Shown: piece after piece, positions 15,796 through 25,309 of the stretch | Layout: the number at the start of each line of letters is the position of its first letter | How positions within the stretch are numbered: position 1 is the stretch's first letter | Made by a program: the position numbers and the translations under genes | Origin: a virus | Strand: one strand, 5' to 3' | Virus record (IMG/VR): IMGVR_UViG_3300035138_000049 | Coordinates: 1-51,505 of that record | Length of the DNA: 51,505 bases | Notes under the pieces: generated by a model | The model's input: the letters and a program-made list of their open reading frames with translations, nothing else | Told to the model about the DNA's origin: nothing | Database searches by the model: none

Positions 15796-16280
15796 CTACT
15801 GAAGTGGATGTACTCGACCGCCTCGTGACCTGCTGGACTGAAGTGACCGGCGTCGCGTTCGCGTTCAAGCTGGAGCCGGACAGGCCGCTGGACGCCGGGC
15901 AACTACCGGCGGTGTACTGTGTAAGCGTCGGCCCCACGTCGGCGCCGACGCACTTCAGCGCCGACGAGGTCAAGGTGGCTCGCGGGTTCGTGTGGCGCCT
16001 GCTCGGTATGCCGCTCGAAGTTGGCATAGACGACAGCAACGAGGGAGCGGAGGCGCTGCGGGTATGCGTGCCGTTCCTGATGCGAGCGCACAAATATTTC
16101 GCAGAGCACCCCCGCCTCGCAACTACGGCGGGCGCGGCCAGTCTCGCGGGCGCGCAGTTCGTGCAAACAACCGACTCCGGCGTGGTCGCCCGCGAAGGTC
16201 CAGGCGGTGTGGTGTATGCTGCCGTTGACTTTACGTTAACTATCACGGTGCGCGAGCAGCTCGGCATTGTGTATTACTAG
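15792..16280 (+). CDS. Putative tail terminator / neck protein
   Basis: This 162-residue protein starts at ATG 15792, overlapping the connector stop. The pattern is an N-terminal helix (DVLDRLVTCWTEV) followed by strands (FKLEPDRPLDAGQLPAVYCV, RGFVWRLLGMPLE) and a C-terminal strand VYAAVDFTLTITVRE. It resembles tail-terminator/neck proteins, which sit between connector and tail tube. Gene order (connector, this gene, major tail protein) supports the assignment. No diagnostic motif. Confidence 0.55.
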   Translation: MTTEVDVLDRLVTCWTEVTGVAFAFKLEPDRPLDAGQLPAVYCVSVGPTSAPTHFSADEVKVARGFVWRLLGMPLEVGIDDSNEGAEALRVCVPFLMRAHKYFAEHPRLATTAGAASLAGAQFVQTTDSGVVAREGPGGVVYAAVDFTLTITVREQLGIVYY

Positions 16281-16289
16281 GAGTTTACT

Positions 16290-17162
16290 ATGGCTCAGAT
16301 CAAAAAAGGCGCAATCGCGGGGTTTCCATTCGCCCAAGTGTGGCGGGTGGACAATGACGGTTACGCGCAGGGGCAACTCACGACCCCCGATAGCCCCGGC
16401 ACCGACGTGACCACGCACGCATATTTGATGCGTGATGTGAAGACGGCGGGGTTCGCGCTGCCGCAAAACGTCAAGGTCGACTTTACTGGCGGCGACAAGT
16501 ATCTTGGCTCGTTCATGTTCGGCATTGCTAGCATTGATGCGTTTGACCTCGCTGCTGCTTATCTGGATGCCAACGTGACGGCACTGGTGAGCGATTCATC
16601 AGTAGACCAGACCACAAACACGCTTTGGAGCGTGTTTGGCATGAACGAGATGAATCCCACGCTCCCACAATGCGGGGTGATGCTACAGGCCAATTTTCAG
16701 AGCAAAGAACCCGGCACATCTGGCCTCAACTATTGGCTCAACCTAATTCTGCCAATCTGCCAGATTGCCCCTAAATGGCCCTCACTTGCTTTTCAGTCAG
16801 AAGCTCCATCATCTTACACAATTCAGCCAAGCGTCGCGACCAAATGGCCCAACGGCGATTCGTTCGACTCGAACCAGGGCTTCGAGGGCAACGAAACCGT
16901 GGCATTTGGTATCGTTACCGATAATCCACTTGCCATCACAACCTATAACGCCGATGGCATCGAGACCACGTTCACCGCTGGCTACCGGCCGATCTCGACG
17001 ACCGTCACGGTCAACGCCACCCAGAACCACCTCGCCGTCAATGGCACGCCGACCGCGCTGTCGAGCATCGTCACCTCGACCGGCGTCGCCACACTGGCAG
17101 CGGCGGGTTCCAGCGCTGACCGCGACGTCTTGATGTACGAGACGCGCTTCATCGCGATCTAA
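16290..17162 (+). CDS. Major tail tube protein
   Basis: This 290-residue protein lies between the neck and tail chaperone genes, behind an AGGAG site. N-terminal strands (AQIKKGAIAGFPFAQVWRV, TTHAYLMRDVKTAGF, NVKVDFTGGDKYLGSF) fit a tube domain. The C-terminal part (ISTTVTVNATQNHLAVNG, SSIVTSTGVATLAAAG) looks like an added surface domain. In siphophages the tube protein precedes the chaperone frameshift pair and tape measure, as here. Confidence 0.8.
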   Translation: MAQIKKGAIAGFPFAQVWRVDNDGYAQGQLTTPDSPGTDVTTHAYLMRDVKTAGFALPQNVKVDFTGGDKYLGSFMFGIASIDAFDLAAAYLDANVTALVSDSSVDQTTNTLWSVFGMNEMNPTLPQCGVMLQANFQSKEPGTSGLNYWLNLILPICQIAPKWPSLAFQSEAPSSYTIQPSVATKWPNGDSFDSNQGFEGNETVAFGIVTDNPLAITTYNADGIETTFTAGYRPISTTVTVNATQNHLAVNGTPTALSSIVTSTGVATLAAAGSSADRDVLMYETRFIAI

Positions 17163-17179
17163 GATCTAAGGGGTGAAAC

Positions 17180-17476
17180 ATGGCTGACGATGAACTTCAA
17201 AAACGGATCGGTAGCGATACGGAAAAGGGGTGGAAATGGCCCGCCCTCGACCTGCTCGGCAGAGCGTACTATCACCCGCCCGCCGGCACGGTCGGTCTGG
17301 GCGGCGGGCACTTCGCCGTGATCCCCGCAGGCGTCAAGCCGGCGCAGTACAAGGAAGCGCTGGAGCAGGTGAGGGACTACCTGGCAAGCCAACCGTCCGA
17401 GCGCACGGTCCCGCCCGATCCGCCGCCGAAGGGTGGGCCAAAGGCCGCCAAGCGGGGCGAGGGAGACGAGAAATGA
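17180..17476 (+). CDS. Hypothetical tail protein
   Basis: The 98-residue protein follows the tail tube gene with an AAGGGG ribosome site. An N-terminal region with LDLLGRAYYHPPAGTVGLGG and GHFAVIPAGVKPAQYKEAL is followed by a basic Pro/Lys-rich tail (PPDPPPKGGPKAAKRG). It overlaps the first chaperone gene by four bases (ATGA). Function unknown. Position suggests tail assembly. Confidence 0.65.
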   Translation: MADDELQKRIGSDTEKGWKWPALDLLGRAYYHPPAGTVGLGGGHFAVIPAGVKPAQYKEALEQVRDYLASQPSERTVPPDPPPKGGPKAAKRGEGDEK

Positions 17477-17883
17477 TCGTCGAGGAACTCGGCGGAGCGA
17501 TCCAGTTTGACGTTGCACCTATAACGTTTGGGCTGCGCGCTAACTACTCGGCACTCAAGGCAGCCATCGGCGTTGATAGCGAAGATGGCGACAAGGAAGA
17601 GCGCGGCATCAAAGATACCCTTGCGTGGCTGCTCGTCTCAACGCGCAGCATCGTCATTAACGGCGAGAGCGAGGCGTTGCGGGCTTTCGAAAACTTCTGG
17701 GGTATGTATGCCGACGGGAAACCGCCGGCTGAATACTTCGACTTTTTCTGGTCGTTTGTCCCTGAGGCGCTTTACACGATGTGGATCAAGGTGGTCAGCC
17801 GCGTGCACAACGAGCCGGTCTATCCCGTGCCCCCAGAGCAGAAAGCTGAACTCACCGACGAGGAGCGCGCGGACCCAAATTAA
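17473..17883 (+). CDS. Tail assembly chaperone, first frame (gpG-like)
   Basis: This is a 136-residue protein with a beta-rich N-terminus (IVEELGGAIQFDVAPITFGL) and helices in the second half. Tail chaperones bind the tape measure before tube assembly. The gene ends with the heptamer CCCAAAT (17874-17880), directly before the TAA stop and in the X-XXY-YYZ register. A -1 slip there would continue into the next gene. This matches the gpG/gpGT arrangement of siphophages, with the tape measure gene downstream. Assignment rests on position plus the slip site. Confidence 0.75.
   Translation: MIVEELGGAIQFDVAPITFGLRANYSALKAAIGVDSEDGDKEERGIKDTLAWLLVSTRSIVINGESEALRAFENFWGMYADGKPPAEYFDFFWSFVPEALYTMWIKVVSRVHNEPVYPVPPEQKAELTDEERADPN
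17874..17880 (+). promoter_or_regulatory. Programmed -1 frameshift site (CCCAAAT)
   Basis: CCCAAAT is a canonical-pattern slippery heptamer (three identical bases, AAA, then T), read as GAC-CCA-AAT in the zero frame just before TAA. After a -1 slip the ribosome reads CCC-AAA-TTA-ATG, which is the frame of the downstream gene. Predicted product: a fusion of about 136 + 110 residues. Confidence 0.7.
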
Positions 17884-18215
17884 TGGCGCGCCGCGAGGAG
17901 TGGCGCGAGAGCATACGAGAGTGGGCGCGGCGCGGCGAAACAGGGCCGCCGCGCCATGAGTTTTATCAAAGCGACCCGTTCGACACTAGTGACGCCGACT
18001 GGGGATTTTACTATCCCGCAGAAGCAGTGAGGTTGGCGTACACGATGTGGGCGGCAAGTGGATTTGCCGTAATACCGAACATTCGCGAGGTAATGGCGCT
18101 TGACCCGAACTATCTGACAGATCTAAACCGCTTGCATCACATCAAGCAGTTTTGGTCGAATGACGATCCCGTTTTAGAGTATGCCGAGGGAGCGACGCCT
18201 TGGGCGAAGACTTAA
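17883..18215 (+). CDS. Tail assembly chaperone, frameshift extension (gpT-like)
   Basis: This 110-residue reading frame overlaps the previous stop (TAATG). It is probably made mainly as the C-terminal part of a -1 frameshift fusion, though its own ATG could also be used. The start, RREEWRESIREWARRGETGP, is a charged helix. The rest contains WGFYYPAEAVRLAYTMWAA. The gpT part of such fusions recruits tail tube subunits to the tape measure. The tape measure gene overlaps its end by 16 bases. Confidence 0.7.
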   Translation: MARREEWRESIREWARRGETGPPRHEFYQSDPFDTSDADWGFYYPAEAVRLAYTMWAASGFAVIPNIREVMALDPNYLTDLNRLHHIKQFWSNDDPVLEYAEGATPWAKT

Positions 18216-20647
18216 ACATCCCGTTTAATTTTAGTCTTGGTGACCGCAGTGCCATAGATGCTGCGAAGGAAACCAGGGGCTTGCTTGTTGACGTTCGCAA
18301 GCAGGTTGATGACGCCGTGGCAAAGGGCGGCGTTGATGCTATTGCCGGCGGGGCAATGCAGCTCAGAAAGGTCAACGCTGAAATCAACCTCCTGGAGAAT
18401 GCTCTCGCCGAAACGATACAGCGTGCCGCCAAGGCGCGGGAGGAAATCGCCAGCGTCGAAAAAGGTACGAAGGAGTGGCGCGATCTCAGGCGGGAAATTC
18501 TGAAGTCCGAAAAAGCCATCACGGATTATTCGGCGCGCCTTGAGAAGATACCGGGCACATTGAAGCCTGCGTTGGAAACTCCGACCGGGCTTGTCGGTCG
18601 AGGCGATACGGCGCTCGCGTCCGTCGCTGGTCTTGCTGGCGCGTTTGGTGGCGGGGCCGGCACTGAAGCGCTGATGATTGGTAGCGACATCTTGGGTGTG
18701 GCGGATGCAATGGGCGAGCTGAGTGAAACGCTTCGGGATATGCCCGGCTTTATTGGTGGCGTGGCGAATGCGGGCGCAGCGCTGGCCGGTATTTTGCCGG
18801 GCGTAAGCGCAGGTATGGGGGCGGTACTGGCGGTGGCCGCGCCGGTTGCGGCGGGTATCGTTGGTGTCGTTGCGGCGTTCAATCAAATCCAATCCAATGC
18901 GAAAAAAGCGCGCGAGGAGATGGAGAAGGAGCTCGAAACCCGACGGCGCCTACTGGTGCTCAGCGGGGAAATTCAGAACGCCACACGCGACGAAGTGCAG
19001 GAGCGTATCGACCAGCTAAACCAACAGATACAGGACGAACAAGCCTTGATTGCCCAGGCGCAAACCGACCGTGAGACGCTGGAAACCGACCACTACAAAC
19101 GGCTTGGTATGTTCGTACACGTTTTTGAGAGTGGCGCAGAGGCGCAAATTGACGCTATCGAAGAAGACATTAAAAATAGCACAAATGCGGTTGAGGGTTA
19201 TACAGCAGAACTTAATGAATTATACGCGGCGCGCGATGATGACCTGCGTGCCGTCAACGATGCAATAGCGGCCGAACGTGAACTTGCTGAGAGTCGCCGT
19301 GAGGAAGCCGACATTATGCGCTCAGCAACCGCTGAGGGCGTACAGAAGCGTATCGATGTAACGCGCGAAGAGCTAGAGTTACAGCGCGAGCATATTGCCA
19401 GACTGGAAGAAGTACGCGCGGGCACAGAAGAGGGGACGAATGCCTACGAGCAAATCAGTCAGGAGATCATCGCTGCCAGCGAGGAGACCGACAACCTAAC
19501 CCAGCACCTGGAGTTTTTGGAGGGCGCGGCAATGAACGCCGCACGCGCCAACGATGCGGCGGCAGAGGCGCTCGAAAAAGAGAGAGAGGCCGCCGAGGAG
19601 GCGGCAAAAGCTGCCGAGGAAACCCGCGAGAAGATGCGTGAAGCCTACGAGTACGGCCAGCAGCAGCTCGCCGACATCGCGGACACGACCCAAAAATACA
19701 ACGACGAAATCGCCAAAATCAACGAAGACAAACTCAAGGCCCTGGCCGACCTTGAGCAGCGTTACAGCGACACGCTCGTGTCCATTGCAGAGAAAGCGGC
19801 AGATGATGCAGAAGCGGCGTACAGGGCGCTTCAGGATGAGATAGCCAGCGCCAACCTGGACATCCAGCGCGACGCCGCAGAGGCGACGCGGGAGGCCGGC
19901 CGCGAAGACCTACAAGCTAAGCTCGACTTCCAGCGCGAGGAGGCGAAGGCGGCCCGCGACCACGCCCGCGACATGAAGCGAATCCGCGAGGACGCGGCGG
20001 CGGCCGAGTTCGACATGATCGCGTCGCGCGACTTCGCCGCGCTGCTGCGCTCGCGCCTGTCCACGTCCCGCGCGCTGGAGCGGGCCGCAGGCGACTACGG
20101 GGTCGAGGGCCAGGAGCGCCGCCTTGCCTTTGATCAGGAGCGCGCCGATACGCAGCGCCAGCGCGAGACCGAACGTCAAGAGCGGCTGATCGACTACCAG
20201 CAGCGCATCGCGGACGCCCGCGCTGCCTACCAGGTCGAGCGGGCCGAGATCAACCAGCAGCGGCAGGATGCGCTCGCCGAGGCGAAGCAGGCATATGACC
20301 GCGAGACCGCGCTGGCGAAAAATGCGGCAGAGCAGGCGCTCCAGGTGCGCGCGGCCGGCTACCGCGAGGAAATCCGTATGCTGGCGATGACCCAAGGCCA
20401 ACGCCTCCAGATCGAGGCCGAGACGCAGCGGGCGCTCCTGCTCCAGGCCCAGCGCACCACGCAGTTCATGAATCAGATGCTCGGCAGCTTGCCGGCGCTT
20501 GGTGGCGGGGGCGGCAACACGACCCACAACAACGCGAACGTGACGCAAAACTTCAACCTCCAGGCGGGTGCGCAGGGCCTTTTGCAAATGCTCGGTCGCA
20601 TGGCCGCCGGCGAAGCGCAGAAGATTATTACCGGGGTAATGGGCTGA
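18200..20647 (+). CDS. Tape measure protein
   Basis: The 815-residue protein sets tail length and is ejected with DNA. It starts at TTG 18200 behind GAGGGAG. Residues about 20-110 form coiled coil. Residues 130-230 are Gly/Ala-rich and hydrophobic (GVSAGMGAVLAVAAPVAAGI), the usual tape-measure membrane-insertion region. Residues 235-730 are a very long Glu/Arg/Ala coiled coil. The end is Gly/Asn-rich (LPALGGGGGNTTHNNANV). At about 1.5 angstrom per residue this implies a tail of roughly 120 nm. No peptidase or lysozyme domain was recognised. Confidence 0.9.
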   Translation: MGEDLNIPFNFSLGDRSAIDAAKETRGLLVDVRKQVDDAVAKGGVDAIAGGAMQLRKVNAEINLLENALAETIQRAAKAREEIASVEKGTKEWRDLRREILKSEKAITDYSARLEKIPGTLKPALETPTGLVGRGDTALASVAGLAGAFGGGAGTEALMIGSDILGVADAMGELSETLRDMPGFIGGVANAGAALAGILPGVSAGMGAVLAVAAPVAAGIVGVVAAFNQIQSNAKKAREEMEKELETRRRLLVLSGEIQNATRDEVQERIDQLNQQIQDEQALIAQAQTDRETLETDHYKRLGMFVHVFESGAEAQIDAIEEDIKNSTNAVEGYTAELNELYAARDDDLRAVNDAIAAERELAESRREEADIMRSATAEGVQKRIDVTREELELQREHIARLEEVRAGTEEGTNAYEQISQEIIAASEETDNLTQHLEFLEGAAMNAARANDAAAEALEKEREAAEEAAKAAEETREKMREAYEYGQQQLADIADTTQKYNDEIAKINEDKLKALADLEQRYSDTLVSIAEKAADDAEAAYRALQDEIASANLDIQRDAAEATREAGREDLQAKLDFQREEAKAARDHARDMKRIREDAAAAEFDMIASRDFAALLRSRLSTSRALERAAGDYGVEGQERRLAFDQERADTQRQRETERQERLIDYQQRIADARAAYQVERAEINQQRQDALAEAKQAYDRETALAKNAAEQALQVRAAGYREEIRMLAMTQGQRLQIEAETQRALLLQAQRTTQFMNQMLGSLPALGGGGGNTTHNNANVTQNFNLQAGAQGLLQMLGRMAAGEAQKIITGVMG

Positions 20648-21072
20648 TGGCGTTCTACCCGAACTACCAGCTCGCGCCCGATTATGACAACGTCGGGTCG
20701 CTCGCGACTCTGGAGGGCACCGTGCCCACCGGCGGCAGTCGCGGCTACCCCCCGGTGAACGCCTACCCCGGCTACGACCCCGGCGTTGAGCGGGCGCGCG
20801 GGAACCTGCAACTGTTTCACAGCGGCTACCCGGTCGTAACCTGGGTGCTCCAGGGGGTCGATTATTGGATGGAGCAGTATTTGCGCGATACGTACTGCTC
20901 CAGCGGCTACTCCGGGAACGTCACGTGCAAAACCACCACCGAGGACCACGACAGCTATGCAAACTACAACGCCGTGATGCGCTTGGAGAAGCGCCGCGAT
21001 ATCCAGCGCGCCCAGGGCCAGCCGGTGTTCAACGAGTACCGCATACGGTTGGTTTTGGTGGAGGCGTTGTGA
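20647..21072 (+). CDS. Minor tail protein
   Basis: The 141-residue protein overlaps both neighbours by one base. The N-terminal region is Tyr/Pro/Gly-rich (AFYPNYQLAPDYDNVG, SRGYPPVNAYPGYDPG), followed by strands (LQLFHSGYPVVTWVLQGVDY) and a helix around YWMEQYLRDTYC. The position right after the tape measure is that of distal tail components. No family assigned. Confidence 0.65.
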   Translation: MAFYPNYQLAPDYDNVGSLATLEGTVPTGGSRGYPPVNAYPGYDPGVERARGNLQLFHSGYPVVTWVLQGVDYWMEQYLRDTYCSSGYSGNVTCKTTTEDHDSYANYNAVMRLEKRRDIQRAQGQPVFNEYRIRLVLVEAL

Positions 21073-24000
21073 TGGCGATACAGGCGGCGCTCAACTCCAC
21101 GCAAAAGGGTTACCTGCGCGCCAGTAGTTGGCGGGCGCAGCAGTACCTGAGCCTTGCGCCGAACACGAACGTGTACACGGCGCAAGTGGACGGTACGCCG
21201 TCGGGAAACGTGTTCGCATCTCTGACGATGGACAACACGAGCGGCACGGCGAGCGACGCATGGGTGGGGTTCACCGTGCTGATATCCCGCACCGATGACA
21301 AAGAGGCGGCGTTCTGGCGTGGCCGGGTGCGCAAAGCCATTGACGGGGCCACGCTTTACATCAACGAGACCTCCGCCGACATTCAGGATGACGATTACAT
21401 TTTCATCATCCAGGACGTGGCGTTGCACGAGAAGTTGCCCCGTGAGGCCAGCGGCACACGGTACAACGACTGGGATATCACGTTTCGCCAATTGCCCCCC
21501 GTCATCAACAACTTGCAAGCTGCCTACGCCGGGTTCATCTCAGGCGGGGCGTTGCAAATCCAGTTCCAGCCGTCGGCGGTTGCGGCGACTTCCGGTGCGT
21601 CGATCAGCAGCTATCAATTTACCATGCCGACCGGATATGGCTCAGTTGCGGCCGGCGCGCTCAACACGAACGATGTAACCATCGATTTCAACGAGGGCGT
21701 GTGGATCGTCCGCCTGGTCGTCACCGACAGCGGCGGGCGCACCGCAACGCGCTATATCCCGGTGTTTGCGCACGGGGAGACGACAACGCCCGCGCTCGGC
21801 TTTGGCGGCGCCGACATCACGGCGGGGCGCGACGGGTTCGGCGCGTCCGTGGCGGCGTTCGACGGCGTCGAGGACGTGCTCGATAACACGCTCGCGGTGA
21901 TGTGGCGCGCCAACGAGTTTTACGGCGCGACCGAGGTCAACTTGGGTAACAACATCGACATGGCGGGCCGCTTCCGCAGCGAGAGCACGCAGGTGGTTGG
22001 TGAGACGGGGATGTATGAAACCCGCTTCACCATTGAGGGGCCAGCGCAGCAGATGCGCAGCGTCGCCAGCCAGCTCATTACCTGCACCAATGAAAGCTCG
22101 CCGTCGGCCTGGGACGAGATTGCCGACCTGACGCCCTGGCGCGCCCTGGTGTACATGCTGGCGGAATTTAGTACGTTTTTTCATCTGTGGTCGCTGTCGT
22201 TTGACGCCACAGCAGGAACCTACGAAGTCCAGGCGCTCGACGCCGACCCGTCGAACTTGTGGGATATGGCGCAAGCGCTCTTGACCAACATCGACAAGCG
22301 GCTGGAATTTCGCCACGATGGGCACGGGTTCGTGTCGATCAAGGGCAATTACGCCGCGTCTGCCACCCGCGACACGCTGCCCACGGTCATCGACCTGGAA
22401 ACGCAAGACTATCTGAACATCGCCGTCGAGCACGCGCACGGGCCGACCGTGGGGCAGATTATCGGCTTTGGCGCGTATTACACCACCGGTAGCGGCGCGG
22501 TCGCGCCGCTCGCGTCCATCGCGCCGGGGCACGCTCAGGGGGCCGGGGCAGAGAAAAGCCAGCGCGCCGATTTCATTCTGGAGGCCGATAGCACCAAGGC
22601 GGCGGCGCAGGCCGAGCTTGGCCGGCGGCTTGGCGACCACTTCGCCGCCGTCAATCCCAAGGACCGTATCAGCGCCGACCTGCCTGACGGCTATTACGCG
22701 CTCGTTCCATCAGTAGGCACCTGGTACACGTGGACGCTGACCGAGGCTAACACGGGACGCAAAGACTACGACAGCGGCGATCGATGGACCCTCGCTGAAA
22801 TATCGTTCGGCCACGACAACGCCACGGGCGCGCGGGTTGTTTCGGCGGTGTTCGAGCGCGAGACCAGCGCCGACGATGCCGGGGTGAGCGCCCAAGCCTA
22901 CACACTGGCGAACCCCTACGCGGCTGTTGATGCCCAGTTCGACTATTTCCCGTGGTCGTCTTTTGCGCCGTTCCCCGACGATCCCGCCAGCTACCTGCCG
23001 CCTGATATCACGCTCGAACAACAGCACCCGTTCGACAGTGACCCGCTGAAGGTCTTTACGCCGGTCCCGCGCGATGGCAACACGGTTCTAGCTGGCGACC
23101 GGGATGCTGACGATAGCGACGATAGCGGCCTGTACCTGACATTCACCTATCTTTCGGCTGCGCCCGAATGGTTCGACATCTCGCCGGCGTCGGGCGTCGA
23201 GATCAAACACTCCTGCTTCAAATCAAATGCTAGTCGCGAGGCGTACTGCCTTACTTACGATAGCAACGCGGACGATTCATATTTCTACTACACCGAGGAC
23301 GCGTTTGCGTCGCCGGTGGCGTGGCAATTCGGAACAACCTTAAGCGGACAATGGGACTACATCCGCGTTGCCGAGGGCGGGGTTTACGTGGTGCGGGGCA
23401 ACACCACCACAAACCTGGTATCGCGCGATACGTGGTCGGTGGACAGCAGCGTGAACGCGTACCAATACGGCACATACACCCTGGAAGATGGTGTGACGTA
23501 CGTCGTGCGTATGGCAGGCGCGGTGCAGTACGATTACCCTGCGCACCCAGGCTATAAGGCGGACGCGCAATACCGGACGTTTGACGATTTCTCCTCGTAT
23601 GTGCGCAAAAATTACGCCGTTTTTAACAATGGAGATAGCCCAGATGCAGACGACGCGACTTACGATGGGGCAACACATACCTATGATTTCACCCGTATAG
23701 GTGCGGGTGCAACCATAGGTATCAAGTTCCCCGATTCAACGTACACCGACAATGTCGGTTCGTTTTCTATCACGCTTTACGAGGTTGTGGCGGCGGCGGC
23801 AAATGCACAGGTGCGCTATAGCACCGACGATGGTGACACATTTGCCGGAGCCGTAACAATTGGTAGCACGCCGGGCAACGAGCAGTGTGGGTTCGACACG
23901 ATCCGCGCGGGCGCTACGTCGGTTGGCTGCGCGCTCAATCAGGTCAAGATTGCGACGGCAGCGGGCGGAGTGTACAGCGATGAGGGCAACGCGCCGGCCG

Positions 24001-24500
24001 ACCTCAATCCAGTTATGATCGATATTCCTCTGTGGAAAGTCGGCGCTGATGGCGGCGCAGTCGCCGACCAGAACATCGACACCGAAACGCCGGAGTACAT
24101 CCTCGGCACGACCGGCGCGGACGGCTCCGGCAACCGTCTGTTCGTCGTCAATTCGAGTGGCGATACAGGCATCCAGCCGGCGAGCGGTTACGCCGCGTTC
24201 AATCCAAATGCTATTGCTACGTGTGACGTGAACGGCTTGCACATTGCCGTATTCATGACGAGCGTGCCCGCTGGCGAAATCCACTTGTTCACCAGCGACG
24301 ACGGTGGCTCGTCCTGGGGCGACCGGGGCGCGATGGCGGAAAGTTCGAAGTGGCTTCGGATGCGCTCGCAGAGTGTCAATCAGCTATTTTTTGTCCAGGG
24401 CACGGACGGCCTGGGGTACTCCGCCGACTTCGGCGCAAACCTGATTACCAAGGACGCACCGGGCGGAAGGGTGCCGCAGTTTATTGAGGTGTACGGCTGA
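21072..24500 (+). CDS. Large tail-tip/hub protein with PKD-like and BNR-like repeats
   Basis: This 1142-residue protein starts at ATG 21072. Residues about 143-236 look like a PKD/immunoglobulin-like domain, ending GVWIVRLVVTDSGGRTATRYIPV. The central part, with LEFRHDGHGFVSIKGNY and AQAELGRRLGDHFAAVNPKD, has the character of a tail hub that docks fibres. The last third holds beta-propeller-like repeats: VRYSTDDGDTFAG and HLFTSDDGGSSWGDRG are Asp-box (S-x-D-x-G-x-T/S-W) motifs. Asp-box repeats occur in sialidases and other carbohydrate-binding proteins, so receptor binding is likely. No catalytic sialidase residues identified. Confidence 0.75.
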   Translation: MAIQAALNSTQKGYLRASSWRAQQYLSLAPNTNVYTAQVDGTPSGNVFASLTMDNTSGTASDAWVGFTVLISRTDDKEAAFWRGRVRKAIDGATLYINETSADIQDDDYIFIIQDVALHEKLPREASGTRYNDWDITFRQLPPVINNLQAAYAGFISGGALQIQFQPSAVAATSGASISSYQFTMPTGYGSVAAGALNTNDVTIDFNEGVWIVRLVVTDSGGRTATRYIPVFAHGETTTPALGFGGADITAGRDGFGASVAAFDGVEDVLDNTLAVMWRANEFYGATEVNLGNNIDMAGRFRSESTQVVGETGMYETRFTIEGPAQQMRSVASQLITCTNESSPSAWDEIADLTPWRALVYMLAEFSTFFHLWSLSFDATAGTYEVQALDADPSNLWDMAQALLTNIDKRLEFRHDGHGFVSIKGNYAASATRDTLPTVIDLETQDYLNIAVEHAHGPTVGQIIGFGAYYTTGSGAVAPLASIAPGHAQGAGAEKSQRADFILEADSTKAAAQAELGRRLGDHFAAVNPKDRISADLPDGYYALVPSVGTWYTWTLTEANTGRKDYDSGDRWTLAEISFGHDNATGARVVSAVFERETSADDAGVSAQAYTLANPYAAVDAQFDYFPWSSFAPFPDDPASYLPPDITLEQQHPFDSDPLKVFTPVPRDGNTVLAGDRDADDSDDSGLYLTFTYLSAAPEWFDISPASGVEIKHSCFKSNASREAYCLTYDSNADDSYFYYTEDAFASPVAWQFGTTLSGQWDYIRVAEGGVYVVRGNTTTNLVSRDTWSVDSSVNAYQYGTYTLEDGVTYVVRMAGAVQYDYPAHPGYKADAQYRTFDDFSSYVRKNYAVFNNGDSPDADDATYDGATHTYDFTRIGAGATIGIKFPDSTYTDNVGSFSITLYEVVAAAANAQVRYSTDDGDTFAGAVTIGSTPGNEQCGFDTIRAGATSVGCALNQVKIATAAGGVYSDEGNAPADLNPVMIDIPLWKVGADGGAVADQNIDTETPEYILGTTGADGSGNRLFVVNSSGDTGIQPASGYAAFNPNAIATCDVNGLHIAVFMTSVPAGEIHLFTSDDGGSSWGDRGAMAESSKWLRMRSQSVNQLFFVQGTDGLGYSADFGANLITKDAPGGRVPQFIEVYG

Positions 24501-25306
24501 TGCCGCGATGGTTGCGTGAAAAATACCGACGCGATACTGGCACCACTGGCGAAGTGGCCGTGCTCGGCAATTCGTCGGGGAAGGTATATGTAGATGGCCG
24601 GAAGGGGTTTGTGTACGTGCGGCGGCAGGCTAGCGATGGCTCATGCACCGATGAAGCTCAGGCGCGCGGGCCAACGGCGAACGTGAAGACCGCCGCCAAC
24701 CGCTACGTAACTTTGGGCTACACAAACAATATCTTGCACGTCACCGGCGTGAGTTTTGACGCAGAGCTGGTGGCGGGACAAAATCCGATGATTAACAATG
24801 CCGCCGATCCTTTGGCGAACAAGTGGACAGATCAGGCCACCCTCAAGACGGCGTATTGCCACGCAGTACAGGGAACCATGACGGCGGCGGTTCGAGTGTG
24901 GCCGGCATTGTACCGGGGGAAGTTTCGCATCATCCAGGGCAATGTCGATCTTACGTCATATGTACCAGCGGCGGGAAAGCATCGGTTGGCGCTGGTATAC
25001 ATCGATACCGGCTTTGATGTCATGGCGACCGGCAGCGACGAGCAGTCGCTTGGCGTGCCGCTCGGCATAGACGATATGAACGAGGCGTACAGCGCCGCGA
25101 CCGATATCCTGGCGCCGATCTGGTTCTGGTATCTCACGAGCAGCACGACCGCGCTGAGCAACGCCGATTATCCAGATGGCAACAAGTGGATTGATGCGCG
25201 CCAGATTATCAATCTGGACGTTGCGACCAGGGTGGACGTTGCATTATTCGACGAAAACCTGGCCTTCATTCTCGACGAAAACGGAACAACAGTGATGGGG
25301 TGGTGA
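24500..25306 (+). CDS. Tail protein, unknown role
   Basis: The 268-residue protein overlaps the hub stop (TGATG). It begins MPRWLREKYRRDTGTT, then a strand region including GKVYVDGRKGFVYVRR and a region typical of phage distal tail or fibre-base proteins (HRLALVYIDTGFDVMATG, ILAPIWFWYLTSSTT). It ends with VDVALFDENLAFILDENG. Size, position and the adjoining fibre-like proteins suggest a structural tail-tip part. No catalytic motif visible. Confidence 0.65.
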   Translation: MPRWLREKYRRDTGTTGEVAVLGNSSGKVYVDGRKGFVYVRRQASDGSCTDEAQARGPTANVKTAANRYVTLGYTNNILHVTGVSFDAELVAGQNPMINNAADPLANKWTDQATLKTAYCHAVQGTMTAAVRVWPALYRGKFRIIQGNVDLTSYVPAAGKHRLALVYIDTGFDVMATGSDEQSLGVPLGIDDMNEAYSAATDILAPIWFWYLTSSTTALSNADYPDGNKWIDARQIINLDVATRVDVALFDENLAFILDENGTTVMGW

Positions 25307-25309
25307 ACG

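Noticed and set aside
21642-22640. 332-codon minus-strand frame inside the tail hub gene
   Set aside because: Antisense shadow in GC-rich DNA; Arg/His/Val-biased and lacking any start signal.
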